Origin: DATBLE01 sp963791425
GTDB lineage: Bacteria; Actinomycetota; Thermoleophilia; Gaiellales; Gaiellaceae
Direction: 5' to 3'
Length of the DNA stretch: 64,000 nt
NCBI GenBank assembly: GCA_963791425.1
Contig: CAWBSE010000004.1
Coordinates: 558,001-622,000, forward strand
Shown here: piece after piece, positions 1 through 8,758 of the stretch
Numbering within the stretch: position 1 is the stretch's first letter
Layout of the letters: each line of letters starts with the position of its first letter
The notes under the pieces: generated by a model
What the model was told of the DNA's origin: nothing
The model's database searches: none
The model's input: only the letters and a program-made list of their open reading frames with translations
Made by a program: the position numbers and the translations under genes

Positions 1-1
1 C

Positions 2-52
2 GTCGCACAGCTCATGAAGGACCTGAAGAAGTGGGGCTACATCCGTTCCTGA
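2..52 (+). CDS. 3' end of an unidentified gene (partial)
   Basis: Only the last 16 codons and the TGA stop lie in the window; the visible C-terminus is VAQLMKDLKKWGYIRS. That is too little to assign a family. The reading frame is inferred because it is open from the window edge to this stop and the next gene begins immediately after it. The two may be co-transcribed. Confidence 0.45.
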   Translation, partial: VAQLMKDLKKWGYIRS

Positions 53-68
53 GCGGCCCGTCGAAGCG

Positions 69-410
69 CTGCTCGCCGACGCCCGCGCCGGGCTCGAGCG
101 GCTGACGCCGGAGCAGGCGCTCGCGGCCCAGCAGGCCGGCGCGCTGATCGTCGACACGCGCTCGCCCGACGAGCAGCGCGAGCAGCGGGGCGTCGTCCCC
201 GGCGCGCTGCACCACCCGTTGTCGGTCGTGCTCTGGCGGCTCGACGAGCTGTCGCGCGAGACCCGCGTGATCCTGATCTGCCGCCACGGCTACTCGTCGA
301 GCCTGGCCGCCGCGCAGCTGCAGGAGCTCGGCTTCGCCGGCGCGACGGATGTCGACGGCGGCTTCGAGGCCTGGCGGGCCGCCGGGCTACCGGTGCAGCC
401 CGCCGAGTAG
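69..410 (+). CDS. Rhodanese-like domain protein (start uncertain)
   Basis: A single rhodanese (sulfurtransferase-type) domain of about 113 residues. The first half contains LIVDTRSPDEQ, the typical end of the first strand plus an acidic loop. The active-site loop is VILICRHGYSS, with the catalytic cysteine that would carry a persulfide. The C-terminus GGFEAWRAAGLPV is the usual family ending. No ATG, GTG or TTG occurs in this frame between the upstream in-frame stop (24-26) and position 219, which is well inside the domain. The gene therefore either starts at a CTG (position 69 given here) or has a small indel near its 5' end. Its 3' end overlaps the convergent hydrolase gene by 24 bp. Confidence 0.75.
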   Translation: MLADARAGLERLTPEQALAAQQAGALIVDTRSPDEQREQRGVVPGALHHPLSVVLWRLDELSRETRVILICRHGYSSSLAAAQLQELGFAGATDVDGGFEAWRAAGLPVQPAE

Positions 411-1127
411 GCGGTCGAGCCGCCCCCAGAACGCCCGCTTCGCCGCCGGGGTGACCTGCATCGCCGAGAAGTGGTCGGCGTGGAACGAACCCACCGACTT
501 CACCACCTCGGCTTGGACGTTCTCGGGCGGGAAGCCGTCGTCTCGGAGGCGGATGAGGAGGTCGTGCACGCCGTCTGCGGAGTCCTCCGCGCCCGCGAGC
601 AGCAACACGTGCGCGGAGTGGGGCAGCCGCTTGAGGTTCACGACCTCCTCGACGACCGGGTTGAGCTGGCTGGGGAAGATGCTCATCACCGCGGCGGGCA
701 CGACCCGGAACCGCCAGGCTGACCCCGCCAGCTCCATCGCCAGCCTGCCCCCGCGCGAGTAGCCGACGAACACGACCGGGATGCGGGGACGGCCGAGCGT
801 GATGATCCCGGCGACGACGGCCTTGGCCGAGTGCAGCAGCGCGGGCCCGCGTCCGGGTGAATTCTCGTAGCGCGGGTAGATCACGTCGTTCCCCGTGCGG
901 ACGAGGTGCTCGATCCACGGCAGGTGGTTCGCCGGGTACAGCTCGCTCTGGTCGAGGCCGTGCATGAAGACGATCACGGACTTCGGATGCGGCGCCCGCC
1001 AGACCCAGTACAGATCGGCGCCCTGCAGGAACGGCCCCTCCATCTTCGGCGGGGCGGCCGCCGGGCCGGCGAGGGCGCCCGGCGCCAGGAGGGCGAAGAG
1101 CAAAGCGACGAGTGCGGCGCGCCTCAT
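387..1127 (-). CDS. Secreted alpha/beta-hydrolase family protein
   Basis: A 246-residue protein with a clear N-terminal signal peptide (hydrophobic core LVALLFALLAPGALAG, cleavage around residues 20-25). The mature part has an alpha/beta-hydrolase pattern: FMHGLDQSE corresponds to the oxyanion loop, GYSRGG (about residues 120-125) is the nucleophile elbow with its serine, the LLLAGAEDS stretch could supply the acid, and HADHF near the C-terminus the catalytic histidine. The length is normal for a small dienelactone hydrolase or esterase-like enzyme. The substrate cannot be predicted. It stands alone on the minus strand, with about 86 bp between its start and the pyr operon, so divergent promoters are expected there. 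Confidence 0.75.
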   Translation of the reverse strand: MRRAALVALLFALLAPGALAGPAAAPPKMEGPFLQGADLYWVWRAPHPKSVIVFMHGLDQSELYPANHLPWIEHLVRTGNDVIYPRYENSPGRGPALLHSAKAVVAGIITLGRPRIPVVFVGYSRGGRLAMELAGSAWRFRVVPAAVMSIFPSQLNPVVEEVVNLKRLPHSAHVLLLAGAEDSADGVHDLLIRLRDDGFPPENVQAEVVKSVGSFHADHFSAMQVTPAAKRAFWGRLDRLLGGLHR

Positions 1128-1181
1128 GAAAACGTATGACGTCGGCAGGAGTCGCTAGTCTGTCGCCCGTCACGTCCTTTA

Positions 1182-1208
1182 ACCCGGTCCAGTGAGGCCG
1201 AAAAGGAG
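1182..1208 (+). promoter_or_regulatory. PyrR-binding RNA loop overlapping the pyrR ribosome-binding site
   Basis: The leader just before pyrR contains GGTCCAGTGAGGCC (1186-1199). This folds as a short stem CGG(T)CC/GGCCG with AGTGA in the loop, and it matches the known PyrR-binding loop signature TCC-AGNGAGG. It is followed directly by AAAAGGAG (1201-1208), the ribosome-binding site of the TTG start at 1214. No separate anti-terminator/terminator pair is visible. The arrangement fits UMP-dependent PyrR binding that blocks translation, as described in other Actinobacteria, rather than Bacillus-type attenuation. Confidence 0.7.
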
Positions 1209-1213
1209 TCGAG

Positions 1214-1795
1214 TTGAGTGCACACGCACCCGCCCAGGGGCGGGTTCTTCTAGACGCAGACGCGCTCGGCCGCACCCTTCAGCGGATCGCTCACGAGATC
1301 ATCGAGGGCAACACCGATCTCGGCAGCGTCGCACTGATCGGCATCCATACCCGCGGCGTCCCGCTCGCGCACCGCCTGCGCCGGCTGGTCGAGGAGTTCA
1401 GCGGCGTCACGGTCGACCTCGGGACGATCGACATCACCTTCCACCGCGACGATGTCCACGTGCGCGGCAGCGAGGCGCCCCTGCACGCGCAGCCGCTCGT
1501 CCGCGAGTCGAAGCTCGACTTCGCGCTCGAGGGTCGCACCTGCATCCTCGTCGACGACGTCCTCTACACCGGCCGCACGATCCGCGCCGCGATCGAGGCG
1601 CTGTTCGCCTACGGCCGCCCGGCCCGCGTCCAGCTCGCCGTCGTCGCCGACCGCGGCCACCGCGAGCTTCCGATCCGCCCCGACTACGTCGGTAAGAACC
1701 TGCCCACCGCCCGGCACGAGCGCGTCCAGGTGCAACTCGTCGAGATCGACGAGATCGACCAGGTCCTGCTCGTCTCACAGGAGGAGACCCAGTGA
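1214..1795 (+). CDS. pyrR: Bifunctional pyr operon regulator / uracil phosphoribosyltransferase PyrR
   Basis: A 193-residue PyrR. The PRPP-binding motif CILVDDVLYTGRT (about residues 111-123) is intact, and the flanking IGIHTRGVPLA and DITFHRDD stretches are typical of the family. PyrR senses UMP and binds the pyr mRNA leader; many family members also make UMP from uracil. The TTG start is chosen because a strong AAAAGGAG lies 5 nt upstream and because the family N-terminus aligns there. It is the first gene of the operon and overlaps pyrB by 4 bp. The putative RNA target is directly upstream at 1186-1199, so autoregulation is likely. Confidence 0.93.
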   Translation: MSAHAPAQGRVLLDADALGRTLQRIAHEIIEGNTDLGSVALIGIHTRGVPLAHRLRRLVEEFSGVTVDLGTIDITFHRDDVHVRGSEAPLHAQPLVRESKLDFALEGRTCILVDDVLYTGRTIRAAIEALFAYGRPARVQLAVVADRGHRELPIRPDYVGKNLPTARHERVQVQLVEIDEIDQVLLVSQEETQ

Positions 1796-2787
1796 CCGTC
1801 CAGCTGGTGCGCGACGACCTGCTCCCGCCGTCCGACCCGCCGCCGCGGCGGCATCTGATCTCGATCGGCGATCTCACCCGCGACGACGTCGGGCGGCTGC
1901 TCGCGACCGCGAACACCTTCGAGCGCTCGCTCGAGCGCGAGATGAAGAAGCTGCCGACGCTGCGCGGCCGCACGGTCGTGAACCTCTTCTTCGAGTCGTC
2001 CACGCGCACGTCGGCCAGCTTCGAGCTCGCCGCGAAGCGCCTCTCCGCCGACGTGATGTCGATCAAGTCGACCGGCTCGTCGGTGGACAAGGGCGAGTCG
2101 CTGAAGGACACGGCGCTGACCCTGAACGCCTACGACCCGGACGTGATCGTCATCCGGCACGAGCAGATCGGCGCGCCCGACCTCGTCGCGCGGGTGACGG
2201 GCGCGCACGTCGTCAACGCCGGGGACGGGAAGCACCAGCACCCGACCCAGGCGCTGCTCGACCTGTACACGATCGAGCAGAACGTCGGCCCGATCGAAGG
2301 GCTGCACGTCGCGATCGTCGGCGACGTGCTCCACTCGCGGGTCGCCCGCTCGAATATCCAGGCGCTCACGCTGATGGGCGCGCGCGTCACGGTCGTCGGG
2401 CCGCCGCCGCTGATCCCGCGCGGCATCGAGGCGATGGGCTGCGAGGTCTCCACCGACATCGCAGCGATCGGCTCCGCCGACGTCGTCTACGTCCTGCGCA
2501 TGCAGCGCGAGCGGATGGAGTCCGGCGAGAACTTCGTGCCGAGCCTGCGCGAGTACAGCGCGCGCTGGGGCGTCACGCCGGCGCGGCTGCGGCCGGGCCA
2601 GAAGGTGATGCACCCCGGCCCGATGAACCGCGGCGTCGAGATCGACCCGGTCGTCGCCGACTCGGTCGACGCCCTGATCGAGACCCAGGTGCGTGCCGGG
2701 CTCGTCGTGCGGATGGCGGTGCTCTACGACCTGCTCACGCACGGCCCCGTCGAGGTCAAGCCCGAGGTCCGCGAGGAGGTGGCCTAG
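1792..2787 (+). CDS. pyrB: Aspartate carbamoyltransferase catalytic subunit
   Basis: 331 residues. It transfers the carbamoyl group to aspartate, the committed step of pyrimidine synthesis. The carbamoyl-phosphate loop FFESSTRTSASFE lies at about residues 64-76, HPTQALLDLYT is the second family motif, and LRMQRERM and HPGPMNRG complete the active site. No pyrI regulatory subunit gene is present, as is usual outside enterobacteria. The GTG start overlaps pyrR in GTGA style, preceded by CAGGAGGAG. pyrC follows with no gap, so the genes are translationally linked. Confidence 0.95.
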   Translation: MTVQLVRDDLLPPSDPPPRRHLISIGDLTRDDVGRLLATANTFERSLEREMKKLPTLRGRTVVNLFFESSTRTSASFELAAKRLSADVMSIKSTGSSVDKGESLKDTALTLNAYDPDVIVIRHEQIGAPDLVARVTGAHVVNAGDGKHQHPTQALLDLYTIEQNVGPIEGLHVAIVGDVLHSRVARSNIQALTLMGARVTVVGPPPLIPRGIEAMGCEVSTDIAAIGSADVVYVLRMQRERMESGENFVPSLREYSARWGVTPARLRPGQKVMHPGPMNRGVEIDPVVADSVDALIETQVRAGLVVRMAVLYDLLTHGPVEVKPEVREEVA

Positions 2788-4095
2788 ATGACGATGCTCC
2801 ACGGCAGGGAGGGCCACGACGACCTCGTCATTCGCAGCGCCCGCGTGATCGACCCTGCCGAGGGGATCGACGAGGTCCTCGACGTCCGGGTGGACAAGGG
2901 TGAGATCGTCGACATCGGCCTGAACGTGTCGCCCAACGGCCACCGAGTGGTCGAGGGGCGCGGGCTCGTGCTCGCCCCCGGGTTCGTCGACCCGCACGTG
3001 CACCTGCGCACGCCGGGCCGCGAGGACGAGGAGACGATCGCCTCCGGCACCGCCGCCGCCGCCGCCGGCGGCTTCTGCGCGATCCTGGCGATGCCGAACA
3101 CCGAGCCGGTCGTCGACTCGGCCGCCGTGCTCGGCTCGCTGATCGAGACCGCACGCGACGAAGCCGAAGTGCCGGTCGGGTTCCTGGCCGCGATCACGAA
3201 GGGCCAGCGTGGGGAGGAGCTGACCGAGATGGCGGAGCTCGCCGACGCCGGTGCCGCCGGCTTCTCGGACGACGGCCGCCCGGTCGTCGCGCCCGGCCTG
3301 ATGCGGCGGGCACTCCAGTACCACGGGATCACCGGCCTCCGCGTCGCCGTCCACTGCGAGGAGCCGACGCTCTCGCGTACCGGCCAGATGCACGAGGGGT
3401 CCGTGTCGGCCGAGCTCGGCTTCGCCGGCTACCCGTCGGTCGCCGAGAGCGTGATGGTCGGCCGCGACCTCGCCCTCGCCGCGTACGAGGGGCAGCCGAT
3501 CCACCTGCTGCACCTCTCGGCTCGCGAGTCGGTCGACGAGCTGCGCCGCTGGCGCGCCCAGGGGCTCGCCGCCACCGGCGAGGCGACGCCGCACCATCTC
3601 GTCCTCACCGACGAGGCGGTTCGCTCACTCGACGCGAACATGAAGATGAACCCGCCGCTGCGGTCGGCCGACGACCGCTCGGCCCTGATCGACGCGGTGC
3701 GCGATGGCACGATCTCGGTCATCGCCACCGACCACGCACCGCACGCAGCGCACGAGAAGGACGTCCCGTTCGAGGAGGCGCCGTTCGGCGTCACGGGCCT
3801 CGAGACCGCTTTCGCCTCGCTGAACACACACCTGGTCGAGACCGGCCTGCTGACGCTGCCGGTGCTGATCGAGCGGATGTCGACCGGGCCCGCCCGCGCG
3901 TACGGGCTGGAGGCGCCCCGGATCGCGAAGGGCGCGCGGGCGAACCTGGTGCTGCTCGACCCTGGGGCCGCCTGGCGGGTCGGCGACGGCGGCTTCCGGT
4001 CGCGGTCGTCGAACTCGTGGCTGATCGGCGAGACCCTGCGCGGGAAGGTGCGGCTGACCGTCGCCGCCGGCCGCGTCGCGTACGAGGCTTCGTGA
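2788..4095 (+). CDS. pyrC: Dihydroorotase
   Basis: 435 residues, a type I dihydroorotase of the amidohydrolase superfamily that closes carbamoyl-aspartate to dihydroorotate. The metal-binding motif DPHVHLRTPG is at about residues 68-77, histidine ligands occur in AVHCEEP and LLHLSA, and the catalytic aspartate lies in ATDHAPH. The C-terminal RGKVRLTVAAGRVAYE strand is the usual end of the composite domain. It starts right after the pyrB stop and overlaps carA by 4 bp (GTGA). Confidence 0.95.
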   Translation: MTMLHGREGHDDLVIRSARVIDPAEGIDEVLDVRVDKGEIVDIGLNVSPNGHRVVEGRGLVLAPGFVDPHVHLRTPGREDEETIASGTAAAAAGGFCAILAMPNTEPVVDSAAVLGSLIETARDEAEVPVGFLAAITKGQRGEELTEMAELADAGAAGFSDDGRPVVAPGLMRRALQYHGITGLRVAVHCEEPTLSRTGQMHEGSVSAELGFAGYPSVAESVMVGRDLALAAYEGQPIHLLHLSARESVDELRRWRAQGLAATGEATPHHLVLTDEAVRSLDANMKMNPPLRSADDRSALIDAVRDGTISVIATDHAPHAAHEKDVPFEEAPFGVTGLETAFASLNTHLVETGLLTLPVLIERMSTGPARAYGLEAPRIAKGARANLVLLDPGAAWRVGDGGFRSRSSNSWLIGETLRGKVRLTVAAGRVAYEAS

Positions 4096-5127
4096 GCTTC
4101 CTGGTCCTCGAGGACGGGACGGTCTTCCCGGGCGAGTCCGTCGCCGCGGACGGCCGCGCGTTCGGTGAGGCGGTGTTCACGACCTCGATGAGCGGCTACC
4201 AGGAGACCGTCACCGACCCGAGCTACGTCGGGCAGATCGTCTGCTTCACCGCGCCGATGATCGGCAACTACGGCATCGCCGACGAGCGCTCGCAGTCGAC
4301 CGGCGTGCACGCGACCGCGGTGATCATGCGCGAGACGCGGCGGGACGGACTGGACCGACTGGCTGCGTGAGCGCGGCGTCGTCGGGCTGCGCGGGATCGA
4401 CACCCGCTCGCTGGTACTCCACCTCCGCGACCGGGGCGCGATGCGCGCTGCGGCGGTTGCCGGCGACGCCTCCGTCGACGAGGTGCTGGCCGAGGTGCGC
4501 GCGCAGCCCTCGATGGAGGGGGCGGCGCTCGTCGCCGGTGTCTCCCCGGCGGAGATGTCCACGTTCGCGACGGAAGGCGACGTCCGCGTCGCGGTCGTCG
4601 ACTACGGCGTCAAGCGCTCGATCCTGCGGCTGCTGACCGACGCGGGGGCGGCCGTCGACGTCTTCCCACACGACGTCGACGCCGACACGCTGGCCGCCTA
4701 CGACGGCGTGCTGCTCGGCAACGGCCCCGGCGACCCGGCGCCGCTCGTCGCCGAGACGCAGACCGTTCGCGACTTGCTCGGGCGCACGCCCGTGCTCGGC
4801 GTGTGCCTCGGCCACCAGTTGCTCGCGCTCGCGACCGACCACGAGACCTTCAAGCTCCCGTTCGGCCATCGCGGCGCGAACCACCCCGTCGTCGACCACG
4901 CCACGCGCCGCGTCCTCGTCACCTCGCAGAACCACGGCTTCGCCGTCGCGCCCGGCACCGGCGAGGGCGTCAGCCACACGTCGCTCTACGACGGCACGGT
5001 CGAGGGGCTCCACTACCCGAAGCTGCGCGCGCGCTCGGCGCAGTTCCACCCGGAGGCGAGCCCCGGCCCGCACGACGGGGCGCCGATCATCGCGGAGTGG
5101 GTCGAGGAGCTGCGCGCCGTTGCCTAG
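4092..5127 (+). CDS. carA: Carbamoyl-phosphate synthase small subunit (frameshifted in this sequence)
   Basis: The glutamine amidotransferase subunit that feeds ammonia to CarB. The N-terminal domain (FLVLEDGTVFPGES, TTSMSGYQETVTDPSY) reads from the GTG at 4092. The class I amidotransferase domain reads in the next frame, with the nucleophile in GVCLGHQ and the His/Glu pair in QFHPEASPGPHDG. The switch lies between 4327 and 4351, before WTDWLRERGVVGL, and equals one extra base. As carA is essential for this pathway and both halves are well conserved, a sequence error is more likely than a real mutation. The corrected protein would be about 344 residues. It overlaps carB by 8 bp. Confidence 0.9.
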
Positions 5128-8097
5128 GCGCACCGACATCGAGTCGATCTGCCTGATCGGCTCCGGGCCGATCGTGATCGGCCAGGCGTGCGAGTTCGAC
5201 TACGCCGGCTGCCAGGCGCTGAAGGTGCTGCGCGAGGACGGGTTCCGGACGATCGTCGTCAACTCGAACCCGGCGACGATCATGACCGACCCCGGTTTCG
5301 CCGACCGCACGTACCTCGAGCCGCTCGACCTGCGCGGCGTCACCGACGTGCTCGAGCGCGAGCGGCCGGACGCGCTCCTGCCGACGATGGGCGGCCAGAC
5401 GGCGCTCAACCTCTCGATCGAGCTGGTCGAGGCGGGCGTGCTCGAGACGCTCGGCGTCGAGCTGATCGGCGCAGGCCTCGACGCGATCATGCGCGCCGAG
5501 GACCGCGAGCTCTTCCGCGAGGCCGTCCGCAGCGTCGGCCTGCGCGTGCCGACCTCGAAGATCGTCACCTCGATCAACGACCTCGCCGGCGTCTCGCTCC
5601 CGGCCGTCATCCGCCCGGCGTTCACGCTCGGCGGCCACGGCGGCGGCTTCGCCTACACCCACGAGGAGCTGGTCACGCAGGTCGAGACCGGCCTGCGTGA
5701 GAGCCCGATCGGCCAGGTGCTGGTCGAGGAGTCGGTGCGCGGCTGGGACGAGTTCGAGCTCGAGGTCGTGCGCGACAAGCGCGACAACGTCGTGATCGTC
5801 TGCTCGATCGAGAACCTCGACCCGATGGGCGTCCACACGGGCGACTCGGTCACGGTCGCGCCGCAGATGACCCTGTCCGACGAGGCGTACCAGGAGCTCC
5901 GCGACGCGGCCGCCGCCGTCATCCGCGCGGTCGGCGTCGAGACGGGCGGCTCGAACATCCAGTTCGCGCGCGACCGCGAGACCGGCGACCTGCGCGTGAT
6001 CGAGATGAACCCGCGCGTGTCGCGCTCGTCGGCGCTGGCGTCGAAGGCGACCGGCTACCCGATCGCCAAGGTCGCCGCGAAGCTCGCCGTCGGCTACACG
6101 CTCGACGAGATCCCGAACGACCTGACGAAGACGACGCCGGCGTCGTTCGAGCCGACGCTCGACTACGTGGTCGTCAAGTTCCCGCGCTTCGCGTTCGAGA
6201 AGTTCCCGGGCGCCGACCGCACGCTCGGCACGCAGATGAAGTCGGTCGGCGAGGCGATGGGCATCGGCCGGACGTTCCGCGAGGCGTTCTGGAAGGCGTT
6301 CCGCTCGCGCGAGCTCGACGCGGGCGCGGTCACACCGTGGGAGAGCCTCGACGACCTGCCGGAGGACATCCACCCGTGGTTCCGCGCCGAGCTCGAGCAG
6401 CTCGCGGCCGACGGCCCGCCGACCGGGAAGCGCGTCTACCGCCGCGTCGACTCGTGCGCCGGCGAGGTCGCGGCCGAGTCGAACTACTACTACTCGACGT
6501 TCGGCGAGGCCGACGAGCTGCCGCCGTTCACCGACAAGGCGCGCGTCGTGATCATCGGCTCCGGCCCGAACCGGATCGGGCAGGGGATCGAGTTCGACTA
6601 CTGCTGCGTCCACGCCGCGCAGAGCTTCCGGGCGCTCGGCTACGAGGCGATCATGGTCAACTGCAACCCCGAGACCGTCTCGACCGACTACGACACGTCC
6701 GACCGCCTCTACTTCGAGCCGCTCGGGATCGAGGAGGTGCTCGCCGTCTGCGAGCGCGAGCAGCCGGAGGGCGTCGTGATCCAGTTCGGCGGGCAGACGC
6801 CGCTGAAGCTCGCCCGCGCGATCGAGGCCGCCGGCTTCCGCATCCTCGGCACGCCGTACGACGCGATCGACCTCGCCGAGGACCGCGAGCGCTTCGGCGA
6901 GCTGCTCTCCGGGCTCGGGATCCGCTGCCCGGAGTGGGGGATCGCCGAGAGCGGCCGCGAGGCGGCGGAGATCGCGCACCGGATCGGCTACCCCGTGCTC
7001 GTGCGGCCGTCGTACGTCCTCGGCGGGCGCGCAATGCGGGTCTGCTACCGCGGCAACGAGGTCGTCCAGGCGTTCCACAAGGATCTGAGCGGCAAGGTGC
7101 TGGTCGACCGCTTCGTCGAGAACGCGATCGAGATCGACGTCGACGCGCTCTGCGACGGCGAGCACACGTACGTCGCCGCCGTGATGCAGCACGTCGAGGA
7201 GGCGGGCGTCCACTCGGGCGACTCGGCCTGCGTGCTGCCCGCGCCGTCGCTCGACAGCGGCCACCGCGCGCGAGGTCGAGAGCGTCGTCCGGCGGCTCGC
7301 GCCTGCGCTCGGCACCGTCGGCCTGATCAACGTCCAGCTCGCCGTCGCCGAGGACACCGTCTACGTGCTCGAGGCAAACCCGCGCGCGTCGCGGACGGTC
7401 CCGTTCGCGTCGAAGGCGACCGGGCTCAATCTGGTCGAGGCGGCGTGCAAGCTCGGCGCCGGCGCGACGATCGCCGACCTCGCACTGCCGCCCGAGCGTC
7501 CCCCGGCGCAGGTCAGCGTCAAGGCGGCCGTCCTCCCGTTCGCGCGCTTCCCCGGCAGCGATCCCGGTGCTCGGGCCGGAGATGCGCTCCACCGGCGAGG
7601 TGATGGCGTCCGCCTCCGACCTGCCCACCGCGTTCGCGAAGGCGGAGCGGGCGGCGGGGCGGCCGCTGCCGACGAGCGGCACGGCGTTCCTCTCGGTGCG
7701 CGACGCCGACAAGCCCGCGGTCGTGCCCGTCGCCGCTGCGCTCGCCGGGCTCGGGTTCAAGCTCGTCGCCACCGGCGGGACGGCGCGGACGCTCCAGGCC
7801 GCGGGTCTCGAGGTCGAGATCGTCGCGAAGATCGCGGAGGGGGCAGAGGCGTCGGTGGTCGACCTCGTCCGCCGCGGCCGCTGCGACCTGGTCGTGAACA
7901 CCCCGGTCGGCGGCTCGCTGCAGCGCACCGACGGCTACCGGATCCGCGAGGCGGCGCTCGTCGCGCGCATCCCGTGCATCACCACGATCTCCGGCGCGGC
8001 CGCGGCCGTGCACGCGATCGCCAACGCGCGCACCGAGCTGGCGCTGTCGCTGCAGGAGCGGATCGATGTCGAGACGCGAACCGTTAACGGTCACTGA
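5120..8097 (+). CDS. carB: Carbamoyl-phosphate synthase large subunit (two frameshifts in this sequence)
   Basis: About 991 residues if corrected: two ATP-grasp synthetase halves and a C-terminal MGS-like regulatory domain. The first half begins IESICLIGSGPIVIGQACEF and contains MGGQTALNLS. The second half begins VVIIGSGPNRIGQGIEFDY and contains FGGQTPLKLA. The reading frame breaks at about 7259 (expected LDSATAREVESVV) and at about 7566 (expected SDPVLGPEMRSTGEV); each is repaired by removing one G. The TTG start at 5120 overlaps the carA stop, and the next gene starts inside the last 32 bp. The MGS-like domain (ATGGTARTLQAAG) is the usual site of UMP/ornithine control. Confidence 0.93.
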
Positions 8098-8731
8098 CAC
8101 CGAGCAGGTCGGCCCGTACACGCTGCTCCGCGTGGAGCGCGGTGGGCTCGACACGGGCGTGCCAGGGCAGTTCTTCATGCTCGAGGCGCCGGGGCGGCTG
8201 CTGCCGCGGCCGATGAGCCTCTGCCTGGCGCCGCCGAGGGAGCTCGCGTTCCTGATCGACCCGATCGGGCCCGGCACGCAGGCGCTCGCCGCGCTCGAGC
8301 CCGGCGACTCGATCCACGTGTTCGGCCCGCTGGGGAACGGCTTCCGGCTGGACGTCGAGCGCCCGCTGCTCGTCGGCGGCGGGATCGGGATCGCGCCGCT
8401 GCCGTTCCTCTCGCAGCGGCTGGGCGGGCCGCCGGCCGTGCTCGGCTTCCGCTCCGAATGGCACGCGGCCGCCGCGGCGCTCGTGCCGAACGCCGAGGTC
8501 GCAATCGACCCGACGCTCGTCACCGAACTGATCGAGGCGGGCTTCGACGTACTCGCGTGCGGGCCCGAGCCGATGCTCGAGGCGGTGCGGGCGATCGCGC
8601 CGGCAGCGCAGCTCGCCTGGGAAGCGCCCATGGCCTGCGGCTACGGCGCCTGCTACGGCTGCGCGGTCGAGATCGACGGCGGGTGGAAGCGGCTGTGCGT
8701 CGAAGGGCCGGTCTGTCCGGAACAGACATGA
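8066..8731 (+). CDS. pyrK: Dihydroorotate dehydrogenase electron transfer subunit
   Basis: 221 residues. The N-terminal FAD-binding part has the motif RPMSLCLAPP, followed by an NAD-binding part with LLVGGGIGIAPLPFL. The C-terminus carries the [2Fe-2S] cysteines in MACGYGACYGCAVEI and the last one in RLCVEGPVC. It passes electrons from the PyrD flavin to NAD+, so this operon encodes the class 1B dihydroorotate dehydrogenase. The ATG at 8066 lies inside the end of carB in another frame. The stop at 8729-8731 lies within a palindromic repeat. Confidence 0.93.
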   Translation: MSRREPLTVTDTEQVGPYTLLRVERGGLDTGVPGQFFMLEAPGRLLPRPMSLCLAPPRELAFLIDPIGPGTQALAALEPGDSIHVFGPLGNGFRLDVERPLLVGGGIGIAPLPFLSQRLGGPPAVLGFRSEWHAAAAALVPNAEVAIDPTLVTELIEAGFDVLACGPEPMLEAVRAIAPAAQLAWEAPMACGYGACYGCAVEIDGGWKRLCVEGPVCPEQT

Positions 8732-8755
8732 CAGGGGTCAGACCCCTGCCATGTC
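8725..8755. repeat. Palindromic repeat, copy 1 (CAGGGGTCAGACCCCTG core)
   Basis: The core CAGGGGT-CAG-ACCCCTG (8732-8748) is extended outward, after one mismatch, by GACATG/CATGTC, giving a 13-bp stem. It covers the pyrK stop codon. The identical 17-base core recurs 92 bp downstream. No other gene in the window carries this core. Confidence 0.8.
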
Positions 8756-8758
8756 CGA

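Noticed and set aside
4327..4360. Programmed ribosomal frameshifting in carA, carB, gmk or the importer ATPase
   Set aside because: No slippery heptamer or downstream stimulatory structure is evident, the sites differ from each other, and the same kind of break occurs in many unrelated genes, which fits sequence error better.
5087..7357. A 756-codon open frame on the minus strand opposite carB
   Set aside because: Antisense to conserved CarB sequence; no recognisable domain.
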